This document shows, one piece after another, positions 24,578 through 31,437 of a stretch of DNA of 43,800 nt (position 1 is the stretch's first letter; each line of letters starts with the position of its first letter). The stretch is taken from contig WQSX01000022.1 of the NCBI GenBank assembly GCA_009787625.1, positions 1 to 43,800 of the forward strand. Reading direction: 5' to 3'. The translations under genes were made by a program, and so were the position numbers. Source of the stretch: Oscillospiraceae bacterium (lineage in GTDB: Bacteria; Bacillota; Clostridia; Oscillospirales; Oscillospiraceae). Under the pieces are notes generated by a model that saw nothing but the letters and a program-made list of their open reading frames with translations, was not told the DNA's origin and searched no databases.

Positions 24578-24931
24578 ATGACCGGAGCGCAAAAAGCGAT
24601 AATGCAAATTGTAAAGGAGCACCCACATCAGACCGCAGAACACATCTATACTGTGGCTAAAAAGTCCATGCCGAATATAGCTTTGGGTACTGTATATAGA
24701 AACCTTGGCAAGTTTGCAGACAGCAATATCATCCGCCGCATATCGCGCGGAGATTCTCCGGACTTGTTTGATCCAACAATTGCACCGCACGACCACATGA
24801 TCTGCTCCACATGCGGCAGCGCCGAGGACATAGACTTACCGGGGCTTGAAGATTATATAAATGCACATGCAAAAAGGGAAATTGAGTCATTTGAGCTGTT
24901 AATCTATTATGTCTGCCCTAAGTGTGCGTGA
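24578..24931 (+). CDS. perR: Fur-family metalloregulator, PerR-like
   Basis: 117 residues from the ATG at 24578 (AAGGTGA about 6 bp upstream; the GTG at 24569 overlaps that site). It starts at helix 2 and is shorter than the usual 140-150. The winged helix includes HPHQTAEHIYTVA and ALGTVYRNLGKFAD. The metal site resembles PerR: the His in PHQTAEH, Asp in LFDPT, HDH motif, and Asp in EDIDLPGL where PerR has Asp104. Two CxxC pairs (CSTC, CPKC) form the structural zinc site. PerR uses Fe/Mn to sense hydrogen peroxide. Location after ahpC with a matching palindrome supports peroxide control. Fur or Zur identity cannot be excluded. Confidence 0.8.
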   Translation: MTGAQKAIMQIVKEHPHQTAEHIYTVAKKSMPNIALGTVYRNLGKFADSNIIRRISRGDSPDLFDPTIAPHDHMICSTCGSAEDIDLPGLEDYINAHAKREIESFELLIYYVCPKCA

Positions 24932-24957
24932 GAAAGTAGATATACTTGAATTTTTGT

Positions 24958-25005
24958 AAAAAGTGTGCTAATGTTGCCATAGACGACAACATTAGCACAC
25001 TTTTT
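24958..25005. terminator. Bidirectional terminator between perR-like and ABC permease genes
   Basis: Perfect 19-bp arms (24958-24976, 24987-25005) starting AAAAAGTGTGCTAATG around a 10-nt loop. A-rich on the left and T-rich on the right, it gives a U run in both directions for the two convergent genes. Confidence 0.9.
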
Positions 25006-25044
25006 CATCTTTAAAAGATGTTACCGGCGTTTACCGTAAACACA

Positions 25045-26814
25045 TCACCGCAACTTAAATCTCCGAGGCGCGAGCGAGAGTAGCAATACCAGCCCGATGC
25101 CTATGTATGCCACAGTCACAACACCAATAATCGCCGCATAAGTGAAAAACTCAAACTGATTTTGGAAATTGATCCAAGCGACAACATAAATCGCAAAATT
25201 GATAATCTTGTAAACCGTACTCTTACCGGTTCCCGCCTCGTCATATGGCTGAATGACATAGTATAAAAACAAGTCATTAAACGCAAACAAAACTCCAATA
25301 GCCGTCAAGACTAAGAAGAAAACACTCGAATAAAGTAAGTCAAAGTACCCAAAAATGATACCAACAGCAAAAATAACACCCATAGACATCACAGTGGTAA
25401 TGAGGAAGTTGAACCTCAAAATCTCTGTGATTCTTGCTTTAAATGAGGAAAAAATGTTTTCACGAGTTCGATAATATGAATAGTGGAGCATCTGAATATC
25501 GCAATTAGAAAACACGGAAGCCGTGACAATACGCCCCATTGAGGCAATATAAATAATGAAAAAGAAAATAGGCACATTTGCAAACAAACCGGACAAGAAC
25601 TCATCTTCAAATCCCAGAAAATCACGAATTGAGTCGCCGATTGCAAAGGTTCCATCTACAAGACCTACAATGAGGACAGCGGCAATTATAGCTATGGGGG
25701 CTAAAGCTATTATCGCGCATCTAATGGAAAGTTTACGCCTGAAAAACTTGCTGTGCCTGTCGAAGAAAATGGCATTTAGGTAGGCAAAACCACTTTTGTG
25801 GCTAAACTTGCTCGAATCAAGATCCGCTTCGCTTACATTTTTTGCCCACTTCTGCGCACTTGCCATCTCAGCGGCCATCGCACCACTCTGCTGAGCCCCG
25901 GCGTGCTTGTTCATGTGGTCGATGTAAAACTTAATACTATCCCTAAGCACATTACGATAATTTTGATAACCCATAAGATAGAGCCAAGAGAGTACAGCCA
26001 GTCCCGCACAGACAAGCAAAACGAGAGGATTTGCAAAAATGGCTGAAATGTCGCTAAAAGCAACAAATAAAGGGATAAAAAGTGTTGCGATGGCAGCAGA
26101 TAAAAACAGTGGAAGCAAAAGTGCTGCAACAATCACAAGAACTCCTGCAATGTTCGCATGAGCGCCTTGGCCGAAATGCATGCCATAACGTTTTGCCATT
26201 GCAAGGTTTGTGACCTCTCCAAGCAAGCGAAATGAAACCATAATCAAAAGCGCTGTGAGCACTCCCCAAACAGGGATGCCGGCAAGCAAAAAGGCAACCA
26301 AGAAGTATGGCGCATATAAGAGGACACGAGCGATAAGGTCTAAAAGCAGACGCGATTTTGCATACACGGTAGGGTCTGCATTTAGATAGTTTATCATGAT
26401 ATCATCATTTTTATAGTTGAGTCCCACGTCCGCAATTCTGGTTTGGGTGAAAAATCCGAGAGTAGTCACAATAATCCAAGTCAAGAGCGAATAGTGGATA
26501 ACCCCGGACGCAGTAAATCCGGCAAAAAGATCATCCGGCAAAGAAAAGTTAAAAAGACCGCCGTTTAATGAAACAAAAAGTTGTGTAGCACCTACAGCAA
26601 CAGCAATCCCCATAGTCAGAAGGTGGAGAAAACTACGTTTGGACGCAATAAACAATGCACCAAAAATAGAGAGAATAATTTTTAAAACATATTCGCCATG
26701 CAATGACGGCGGCAAAATCCTTTTGAGAATCGGCAAATTTCGAAGAAAGTAGATAAGCCGATTAGCCGCCATAGAAAACCGCACCCGCAGTGATAAAATT
26801 GTAATTTCAAACAT
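25045..26814 (-). CDS. ABC exporter membrane subunit
   Basis: 589 residues with about 12-14 hydrophobic segments in two blocks (about 40-300 and 370-585) joined by a charged stretch (HMNKHAGAQQSGAMAAEMAS, KNVSEADLDSSKF). No ATP-binding motif is present. It lies 167 bp downstream of the ABC ATPase gene on the same strand, so the two probably form one exporter. I do not recognise a substrate family. The start at 26814 has a distant AAAGGA; MAANRLIYF at 26772 is an alternative. A hairpin element (26873-26967) separates it from the ATPase gene. Confidence 0.75.
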   Translation of the reverse strand: MFEITILSLRVRFSMAANRLIYFLRNLPILKRILPPSLHGEYVLKIILSIFGALFIASKRSFLHLLTMGIAVAVGATQLFVSLNGGLFNFSLPDDLFAGFTASGVIHYSLLTWIIVTTLGFFTQTRIADVGLNYKNDDIMINYLNADPTVYAKSRLLLDLIARVLLYAPYFLVAFLLAGIPVWGVLTALLIMVSFRLLGEVTNLAMAKRYGMHFGQGAHANIAGVLVIVAALLLPLFLSAAIATLFIPLFVAFSDISAIFANPLVLLVCAGLAVLSWLYLMGYQNYRNVLRDSIKFYIDHMNKHAGAQQSGAMAAEMASAQKWAKNVSEADLDSSKFSHKSGFAYLNAIFFDRHSKFFRRKLSIRCAIIALAPIAIIAAVLIVGLVDGTFAIGDSIRDFLGFEDEFLSGLFANVPIFFFIIYIASMGRIVTASVFSNCDIQMLHYSYYRTRENIFSSFKARITEILRFNFLITTVMSMGVIFAVGIIFGYFDLLYSSVFFLVLTAIGVLFAFNDLFLYYVIQPYDEAGTGKSTVYKIINFAIYVVAWINFQNQFEFFTYAAIIGVVTVAYIGIGLVLLLSLAPRRFKLR

Positions 26815-26872
26815 TATAAATGGTAATTCCTTTCGTATTTATAAACAATCACAGAAATTGCTGTGTACTCCC

Positions 26873-26967
26873 GCAGATGATGAACAATTTGCGCTGATTT
26901 TTCGGGAGCCATCGGGATCTACACCGCTGTTCTCCCGAAAAACCAGCGCAAACTGCCCATCATCTGC
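26873..26967. repeat. 95-bp hairpin element, copy 2
   Basis: Arms 26873-26908 and 26932-26967 around the same 23-nt loop (26909-26931). The arms differ at 4 of 36 positions, and every mismatch is A-C on the plus strand but U-G on the minus strand. It lies between the ABC ATPase stop and the permease start, and is read on the minus strand with both genes. Confidence 0.85.
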
Positions 26968-26981
26968 TAGTCTGGTGAATT

Positions 26982-27689
26982 TTACGTTATTTTCTCCTCT
27001 GTGAGCATGGCAAGCACCTCGTTTTCAAACTCTTTATCATGGAGCTTAGATGAATCGAGCGTAGAAAGTGTGCCGTTATGTAAAACAACAATCTCATCAC
27101 ATAAATCCTGTGCAAGTTCCAAAATATGAGTAGAAAAGATGATTATATGGTCATTTTTCAGCGATTTAATCAGGTTTTTAATCTGCACCGCAACCACAAC
27201 ATCAAAAGCGGTGAGCGGTTCGTCCAGCAAAATGACATTCGGGCGCAAAATCAAAAACGCCAAAAGCTGTACCTTGGTCTGCATACCATGAGAATACTCT
27301 TTAATAAGTTTATGACTGTCAGCACGGTCAAAGTCAAGCAGAGCAAACGAAGCGTCAATATCAACAGGCCCTGAAATTTTATCGCGATTTATGTCAACAA
27401 AATACTTTATAAACTCATATCCTGTCATAAACTCAGGCAAATGCGGCTGTGTAAAAACAAAGCCAATATCATCAAGCGCAGTGGGGTGGCGTATTCCGTC
27501 AAATTCCATATAGCAGCTACCCTCGTCGAGCGGAATATTGTCCGCCAAACAGTTAAACATGGTAGTTTTACCGGCACCATTTCGCCCCAAAAGCCCATAA
27601 ATTTTCCCCTTCTCAAAGGAATAAGAGGCTCCGGTCAAAACAGCCTTAGTGGCATAGCTCTTCTGTAAGTTTTCAACGTGTAATTTCAT
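26982..27689 (-). CDS. ABC transporter ATP-binding subunit
   Basis: 235 residues. Walker A is GRNGAGKT (35-42), the signature is the diverged YSHGMQTKV where LSGGQ is usual, Walker B is VILLDEP followed by LTAFDV (D-loop), and the switch His lies in IIFSTHILELAQ. The form (short ATPase, EYSHGMQTK) is that of ABC-2-type or bacitracin/lantibiotic-type exporters. The permease is the next gene. AGGGG lies upstream of the ATG in AGGGGATTACTTTTTT. Confidence 0.9.
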   Translation of the reverse strand: MKLHVENLQKSYATKAVLTGASYSFEKGKIYGLLGRNGAGKTTMFNCLADNIPLDEGSCYMEFDGIRHPTALDDIGFVFTQPHLPEFMTGYEFIKYFVDINRDKISGPVDIDASFALLDFDRADSHKLIKEYSHGMQTKVQLLAFLILRPNVILLDEPLTAFDVVVAVQIKNLIKSLKNDHIIIFSTHILELAQDLCDEIVVLHNGTLSTLDSSKLHDKEFENEVLAMLTEEKIT

Positions 27690-27730
27690 AAAAAAGTAAT
27701 CCCCTTATGTATTAGATTCCCCAAAGGTAA

Positions 27731-27825
27731 GCAGGAGATTGGCTGTTTGTGGAGTTTTTTTGCGAGAACAGCGGTGTAGATCCCGATGGCTCGCAAAAAA
27801 GCGGAACAAATTGCCAATCACCGGC
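27731..27825. repeat. 95-bp hairpin element, copy 3 (inverted, overlaps the cinA stop)
   Basis: Opposite orientation to the other copies. Arms 27731-27766 and 27790-27825 with the complement of the same loop (27767-27789). The geometry is again 36-23-36, but 8 of 36 arm positions differ and only two become wobbles, so this copy is degenerate. The right arm covers the cinA stop codon (27820-27818) and its last codons. Confidence 0.8.
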
Positions 27826-29074
27826 GAAGTTTAAGCGGCGAGCCTGAGAGCACAGCATATATCATATGCATCATGCAAAGCATGGAATAGTATCGATTGG
27901 ACCCACGTTCTGCGAAGCGACTTCGTATTTCCTGAACGTCCTCAAAATCATCAAAGCAAAGCCCAATATACGACATTCCAACGGGCTTCTCTGTAGTTCC
28001 GCCATCAGGTCCGGCGATTCCGGTGACTGAAATACAGAGCCGACTCCCGGTTTTCTTTCGCACCCCACGAGCCATTTCCAATGCAGTCTCGGCACTGACA
28101 GCTCCAAATTTTTCGATGGTCGCACTGCTAACGCCAAGTTCTTCGATTTTAGAATTATTACTATAAGTGATAAAAGTTCTGTCAAAAACTGCTGAAATTC
28201 CCGGCACTCGGGTGAGATATTCGGAAAAGAGTCCACCTGTGCAGGACTCAGCGCAGGAGATGGATACATAATTCTCGATTAAGAGCCGCCCGACAACCTG
28301 ATAAAGTTCCTCATCATCAACGCTGTAAATAAGCTCACCAATCCGCGAGCGGACAACCTCGACCATAGCATCAACAGCGGAGACAGCCTCGGCTTCGCTA
28401 CCTCGCTTTGAGGCAACACGCAAAGCGCACTCACCCTCTTTGGCATAAGTGGCGAGGGTTGGATCGGTTTGAGCGTCAATGAGGTCTAAAAGCTCAGTTT
28501 CAAGCCAAGACTCACCCGCACCAAAAGTGCGAATCATACGATAAAAAATCCGACTATCCATGAACTTTTCGAGATAGGGGATAACCTTTTTCTCAAACAT
28601 CGGTAAGAGTTCACGGGGAGGCCCCGGCATACAGATAATGATTTTGCCGTCATTTTCAAGCGCAAACCCCGGTGCTGTGCCCACTTCATTGTGAAAGACA
28701 GTGGCACGAGAGGGCAAATACGCCTGCTTGACGTTGTTCTCGGTCATTTCGCGCCCAATGCGCTTGAAAACGCCTTTGATATGCGAGAGCTCAGACTCGT
28801 CAAGAGCGAGCGTATCGCCCATGGCTTCGCAGACAACCTCTTTAGTCAAATCATCCTGCGTAGGCCCAAGCCCCCCGGTTGCAATGATTATGTCGCAATC
28901 CAAAAACGCTGAGCGAATAACATCGGCAAGCCGCCGAGGGTTATCGCCAACAGAATGATGATGCAAAACATCAAACCCCAGCGAATTTAACTGTTGCGAC
29001 AAATAAACCGAGTTGGTATTAGTAATCTGCCCAAAAAGTAGTTCAGTGCCCACACTAAGAATCATAGAACGCAT
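27818..29074 (-). CDS. cinA: CinA: competence/damage-inducible protein, NMN amidohydrolase
   Basis: 418 residues from the ATG at 29074; an ATG 12 bp earlier lies flush against AAGGA and is less likely. The N-terminal MoCF-like domain (about 1-165) includes SVGTELLFGQITNTNS, GGLGPTQDDLTKE and PGPPRE. A middle region precedes the C-terminal CinA domain (about 250-415) with SCAESCTGGLFSEYL, FITYSNNSKIEELGV and CISVTGIAGPDGGT. The C-terminal domain of bacterial CinA deamidates nicotinamide mononucleotide in NAD recycling; the N-terminal domain cleaves ADP-ribose in some species. The last codons lie within hairpin element copy 3. Confidence 0.95.
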   Translation of the reverse strand: MRSMILSVGTELLFGQITNTNSVYLSQQLNSLGFDVLHHHSVGDNPRRLADVIRSAFLDCDIIIATGGLGPTQDDLTKEVVCEAMGDTLALDESELSHIKGVFKRIGREMTENNVKQAYLPSRATVFHNEVGTAPGFALENDGKIIICMPGPPRELLPMFEKKVIPYLEKFMDSRIFYRMIRTFGAGESWLETELLDLIDAQTDPTLATYAKEGECALRVASKRGSEAEAVSAVDAMVEVVRSRIGELIYSVDDEELYQVVGRLLIENYVSISCAESCTGGLFSEYLTRVPGISAVFDRTFITYSNNSKIEELGVSSATIEKFGAVSAETALEMARGVRKKTGSRLCISVTGIAGPDGGTTEKPVGMSYIGLCFDDFEDVQEIRSRFAERGSNRYYSMLCMMHMIYAVLSGSPLKLRR

Positions 29075-29340
29075 AAAAATGACCATTCCTTGTCAAAAGC
29101 TGAAATGATACTACCACAAGAAGCTGTATCTTGCAAGAGCGGTTGTGGTGCAATTTTCTGTCAAGACAAATGATAATCTAGTAAGAAAATTGCAATTTGA
29201 CACGTAGGGGCGGCAGAATGCAATCTCTACTTCTCAAAGCGGTTTTTTCTGCCAGCTAAAGTTATGATGAATTATAGTCGATAATATAAAATATATTGTC
29301 TGTGTCGGTGAGTATCATAAAAATAATGGAGGATTTTAAT
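29075..29340. other. Divergent intergenic region between cinA and the unknown gene
   Basis: Contains two weak inverted repeats: GCAATTTTCT/AGAAAATTGC (29150-29159, 29184-29193) and GGCAGAA/TTCTGCC near 29212-29251. No coding frame is seen. An AT-rich stretch (29270-29300) may hold the promoter of the next gene, but no clean -35/-10 pair is visible. Confidence 0.4.
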
Positions 29341-30534
29341 GTGAACGTAAATGCGAACAACCCAAACTATGTACCAAGATATCAAACGTTGCCGGGTGGA
29401 GGAACCAACCTTAATAAGTTAGGTATGACGCAAGAAGAAATACTCACACGCAATTTCAAGCTCGAAATAGGCACACGAATGCGAGAGGCTCTGGTCCCCG
29501 GTGGCCCTGCCAAATCGCAGGAAGCAATCGCAGACCTAAAAAATGGTATCATACAAGAGCTTATGTCGCAGCACGAAGAAGGTTCGCTTTCGTTTAATAT
29601 TCTTCAAAGAATGCTTGAGGGAGCACAAAATCATCCGTCTAATAATTCAAACACAAATTCACCTATAAGCGCAAGCTCACATTCAGACCAAGTGCAAATT
29701 AGCGCAAATGCCAATAGTGCAGACTCAGACCTTACTCTTAGGCAATCTATCATCAATAATGGACTTATGAATATACGCCGAGTGACAGTCGAAACGGAGA
29801 GCGGAAATGTAAATTTCGTAGTTACAGCGGATGGCATATGGAAAGAGAATGAAGATTTTTCATCAGAGTTGATAAACACTTCTCAAGGCTTTCCGGGGGT
29901 GCCGGAATCCACAATGCATGAACTTGAACACCTGAGCCGAATGCTCCAAAACACTCCTCCACAGCCATCAAGATCTAATATGGCTGTGAATCCATATCAG
30001 CCCGATAATTCATCAGCTAACGCAGGCAATGTTTCAGATAATGGGTCGCAAACACAGCCGCTTAGCTTGGAAGAGCGGCTTCGCCAATATGTGGATGCAT
30101 TTGCCGCAGTCCGAAATGAGTATAGTGACCCGAATCAGAACTTGCAGTTTTCAGAATCCGCGTTTAGGCTACTGCTCAGCAATGCAACAGGTCTATCGGG
30201 GCAACTTGCAAGAATGAATCTTGGTGGAGCAAGTGCCGCAGATTTATCAAGTGAAACCATTGCACAAATGCGTGCTGATGCCCAAAATCAGATTGATGTA
30301 TTTGGTGAAGCTTTTTTAAGCAATATTGCCGAGCATGGGTTTGATGAAGCGTTCAACATAGCTTGGGCTACAATAGGACACAGCGAGAATGGAGTTGCAC
30401 CGACCGGCAACAGTGCAAACCCAAGAGAATATGAGCAACTTGTCAATAATGGAAATGAAGAAGGTTTTTCGTTCTCCAGCCAATCCAATCAAGCGTCGTC
30501 AACACAAAGTGTGACGGCTTCGGGGGAGAATTAG
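29341..30534 (+). CDS. Unrecognised Asn/Ser/Gln-rich protein
   Basis: 397 residues. The GTG at 29341 is chosen because GGAGG (29328-29332) lies 8 bp upstream; an ATG at 29326 lacks a ribosome binding site. I do not recognise it. It has no signal peptide or membrane segment. It starts VNVNANNPNYVPRYQTLPGG and has helical parts (EEILTRNFKLEIGTRMREAL, EERLRQYVDAFAAVRNEY, EAFLSNIAEHGFDEAFNIAW) separated by Asn/Ser/Pro-rich linkers. A small beta segment (RRVTVETESGNVNFVVTADG) lies near residue 160. The composition suggests a secreted or structural protein, or one exported without a classical signal. It is not clearly linked to its neighbours and is convergent with srtB. Confidence 0.6.
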   Translation: MNVNANNPNYVPRYQTLPGGGTNLNKLGMTQEEILTRNFKLEIGTRMREALVPGGPAKSQEAIADLKNGIIQELMSQHEEGSLSFNILQRMLEGAQNHPSNNSNTNSPISASSHSDQVQISANANSADSDLTLRQSIINNGLMNIRRVTVETESGNVNFVVTADGIWKENEDFSSELINTSQGFPGVPESTMHELEHLSRMLQNTPPQPSRSNMAVNPYQPDNSSANAGNVSDNGSQTQPLSLEERLRQYVDAFAAVRNEYSDPNQNLQFSESAFRLLLSNATGLSGQLARMNLGGASAADLSSETIAQMRADAQNQIDVFGEAFLSNIAEHGFDEAFNIAWATIGHSENGVAPTGNSANPREYEQLVNNGNEEGFSFSSQSNQASSTQSVTASGEN

Positions 30535-30564
30535 TGCCTTGATTGGGCTTTTTGCTCCGACCCC

Positions 30565-30658
30565 GCAGGTGATGGGCAGTTTGCTACACTTTTTGCGAGC
30601 CATCGGGATCTACACCGCTGTTCTCGCAAAAAAGCGTAACAAACCGCCCATCACCTGC
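30565..30658. repeat. 94-bp hairpin element, copy 4
   Basis: Left arm 30565-30599 (35 bp, one T shorter), loop 30600-30622 identical to the other copies, right arm 30623-30658 (36 bp). All three substitutions between arms become G-U wobbles on the minus strand. It sits between the convergent unknown gene and srtB, and is followed by TAACCTG as after copies 1 and 3. Confidence 0.85.
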
Positions 30659-30682
30659 TAACCTGTGTGTTTTTTACCACAC

Positions 30683-31432
30683 CTACCTGCGTCCTGCGAC
30701 AACGACGAACCGTTCGTCTGAGCTTTGGCGTGCGCTTGTTAGGCAGGTGGAGAGTGCCAGGAAGTGCTCAAACTCTCCGTGCCCGAAAAAATCCGAAACA
30801 GCGGAAGCGCTCTGAAAATCGAGCGAATAAATCTCATCCCAAACATCTGTGCTCCATGCAGAGATAATCTCATAAGTGAGAAGCTCACCTGTGGCGGTGA
30901 TAATACGAATCTCGGTGTTACTGTCTAAAAAAGCCTTATCTTGAAACCACATCAGTGTGCTGAACATTGAATCATCACGCATATTATGTCCGTATAAAAA
31001 GGTGAGTGGCGTGTGAAAATCAGGCTCTGCACGAAAATCCATAAATACAGAACCTGCACGGTTTCTCTCGCAGAGGAAAGTTCTTCTTAAATAGAAACTG
31101 TTGTCACTGCCTTGGACAATGGGATAATCAACCAATGTGCCGAAAATCTCAATCCAGCCCACAAAATCAGGGTTGAGTTCAGCGAGACGCATCAAAGGTT
31201 CGAGTGAATCGACAGGCTTATCAAATGCATCGTCTTCCGCTGTGGCAGTAAGCTCTTCGGTAAACGCAGAGCCGTCATTAGGGAACATAGCGGCGACCTC
31301 GCGTAGCTCGGAGTATTCACTTCGAGCTACGCGTTCTTCACCAAGAATAGTGATGAGCTGATAAGAGGCAAACACTATGATGGCAAACCCTAAGACATAG
31401 AGTGCGGCGAAGATAAATCGTCTAATATTCAT
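30683..31432 (-). CDS. srtB: Class B sortase
   Basis: 249 residues with an N-terminal membrane anchor (about 8-30), the class B topology. Class B features are VGWIEIFGTLVDYPIVQGSDN, YLRRTF and GSVFMDFR. The catalytic triad is complete: His149 (LYGHNM), Cys230 (LSTCL) and Arg241 (DERF). Sortases cleave a sorting motif and attach the protein to peptidoglycan or to pilus subunits. The stop of the upstream adhesin gene is only 5 bp from this start, and that adhesin ends with VPQTG, so they form an enzyme-substrate pair. Clostridial class B sortases such as that of C. difficile accept (S/P)PxTG-type motifs, consistent with VPQTG. Confidence 0.93.
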   Translation of the reverse strand: MNIRRFIFAALYVLGFAIIVFASYQLITILGEERVARSEYSELREVAAMFPNDGSAFTEELTATAEDDAFDKPVDSLEPLMRLAELNPDFVGWIEIFGTLVDYPIVQGSDNSFYLRRTFLCERNRAGSVFMDFRAEPDFHTPLTFLYGHNMRDDSMFSTLMWFQDKAFLDSNTEIRIITATGELLTYEIISAWSTDVWDEIYSLDFQSASAVSDFFGHGEFEHFLALSTCLTSARQSSDERFVVVAGRR

Positions 31433-31437
31433 GTCGG

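Noticed and set aside
19796-30622. Sequencing-adapter contamination, because the hairpin loop contains GATCTACAC
   Set aside because: The match is only 9 bp, occurs in four separate places in both orientations, and is embedded in differing genomic arms.
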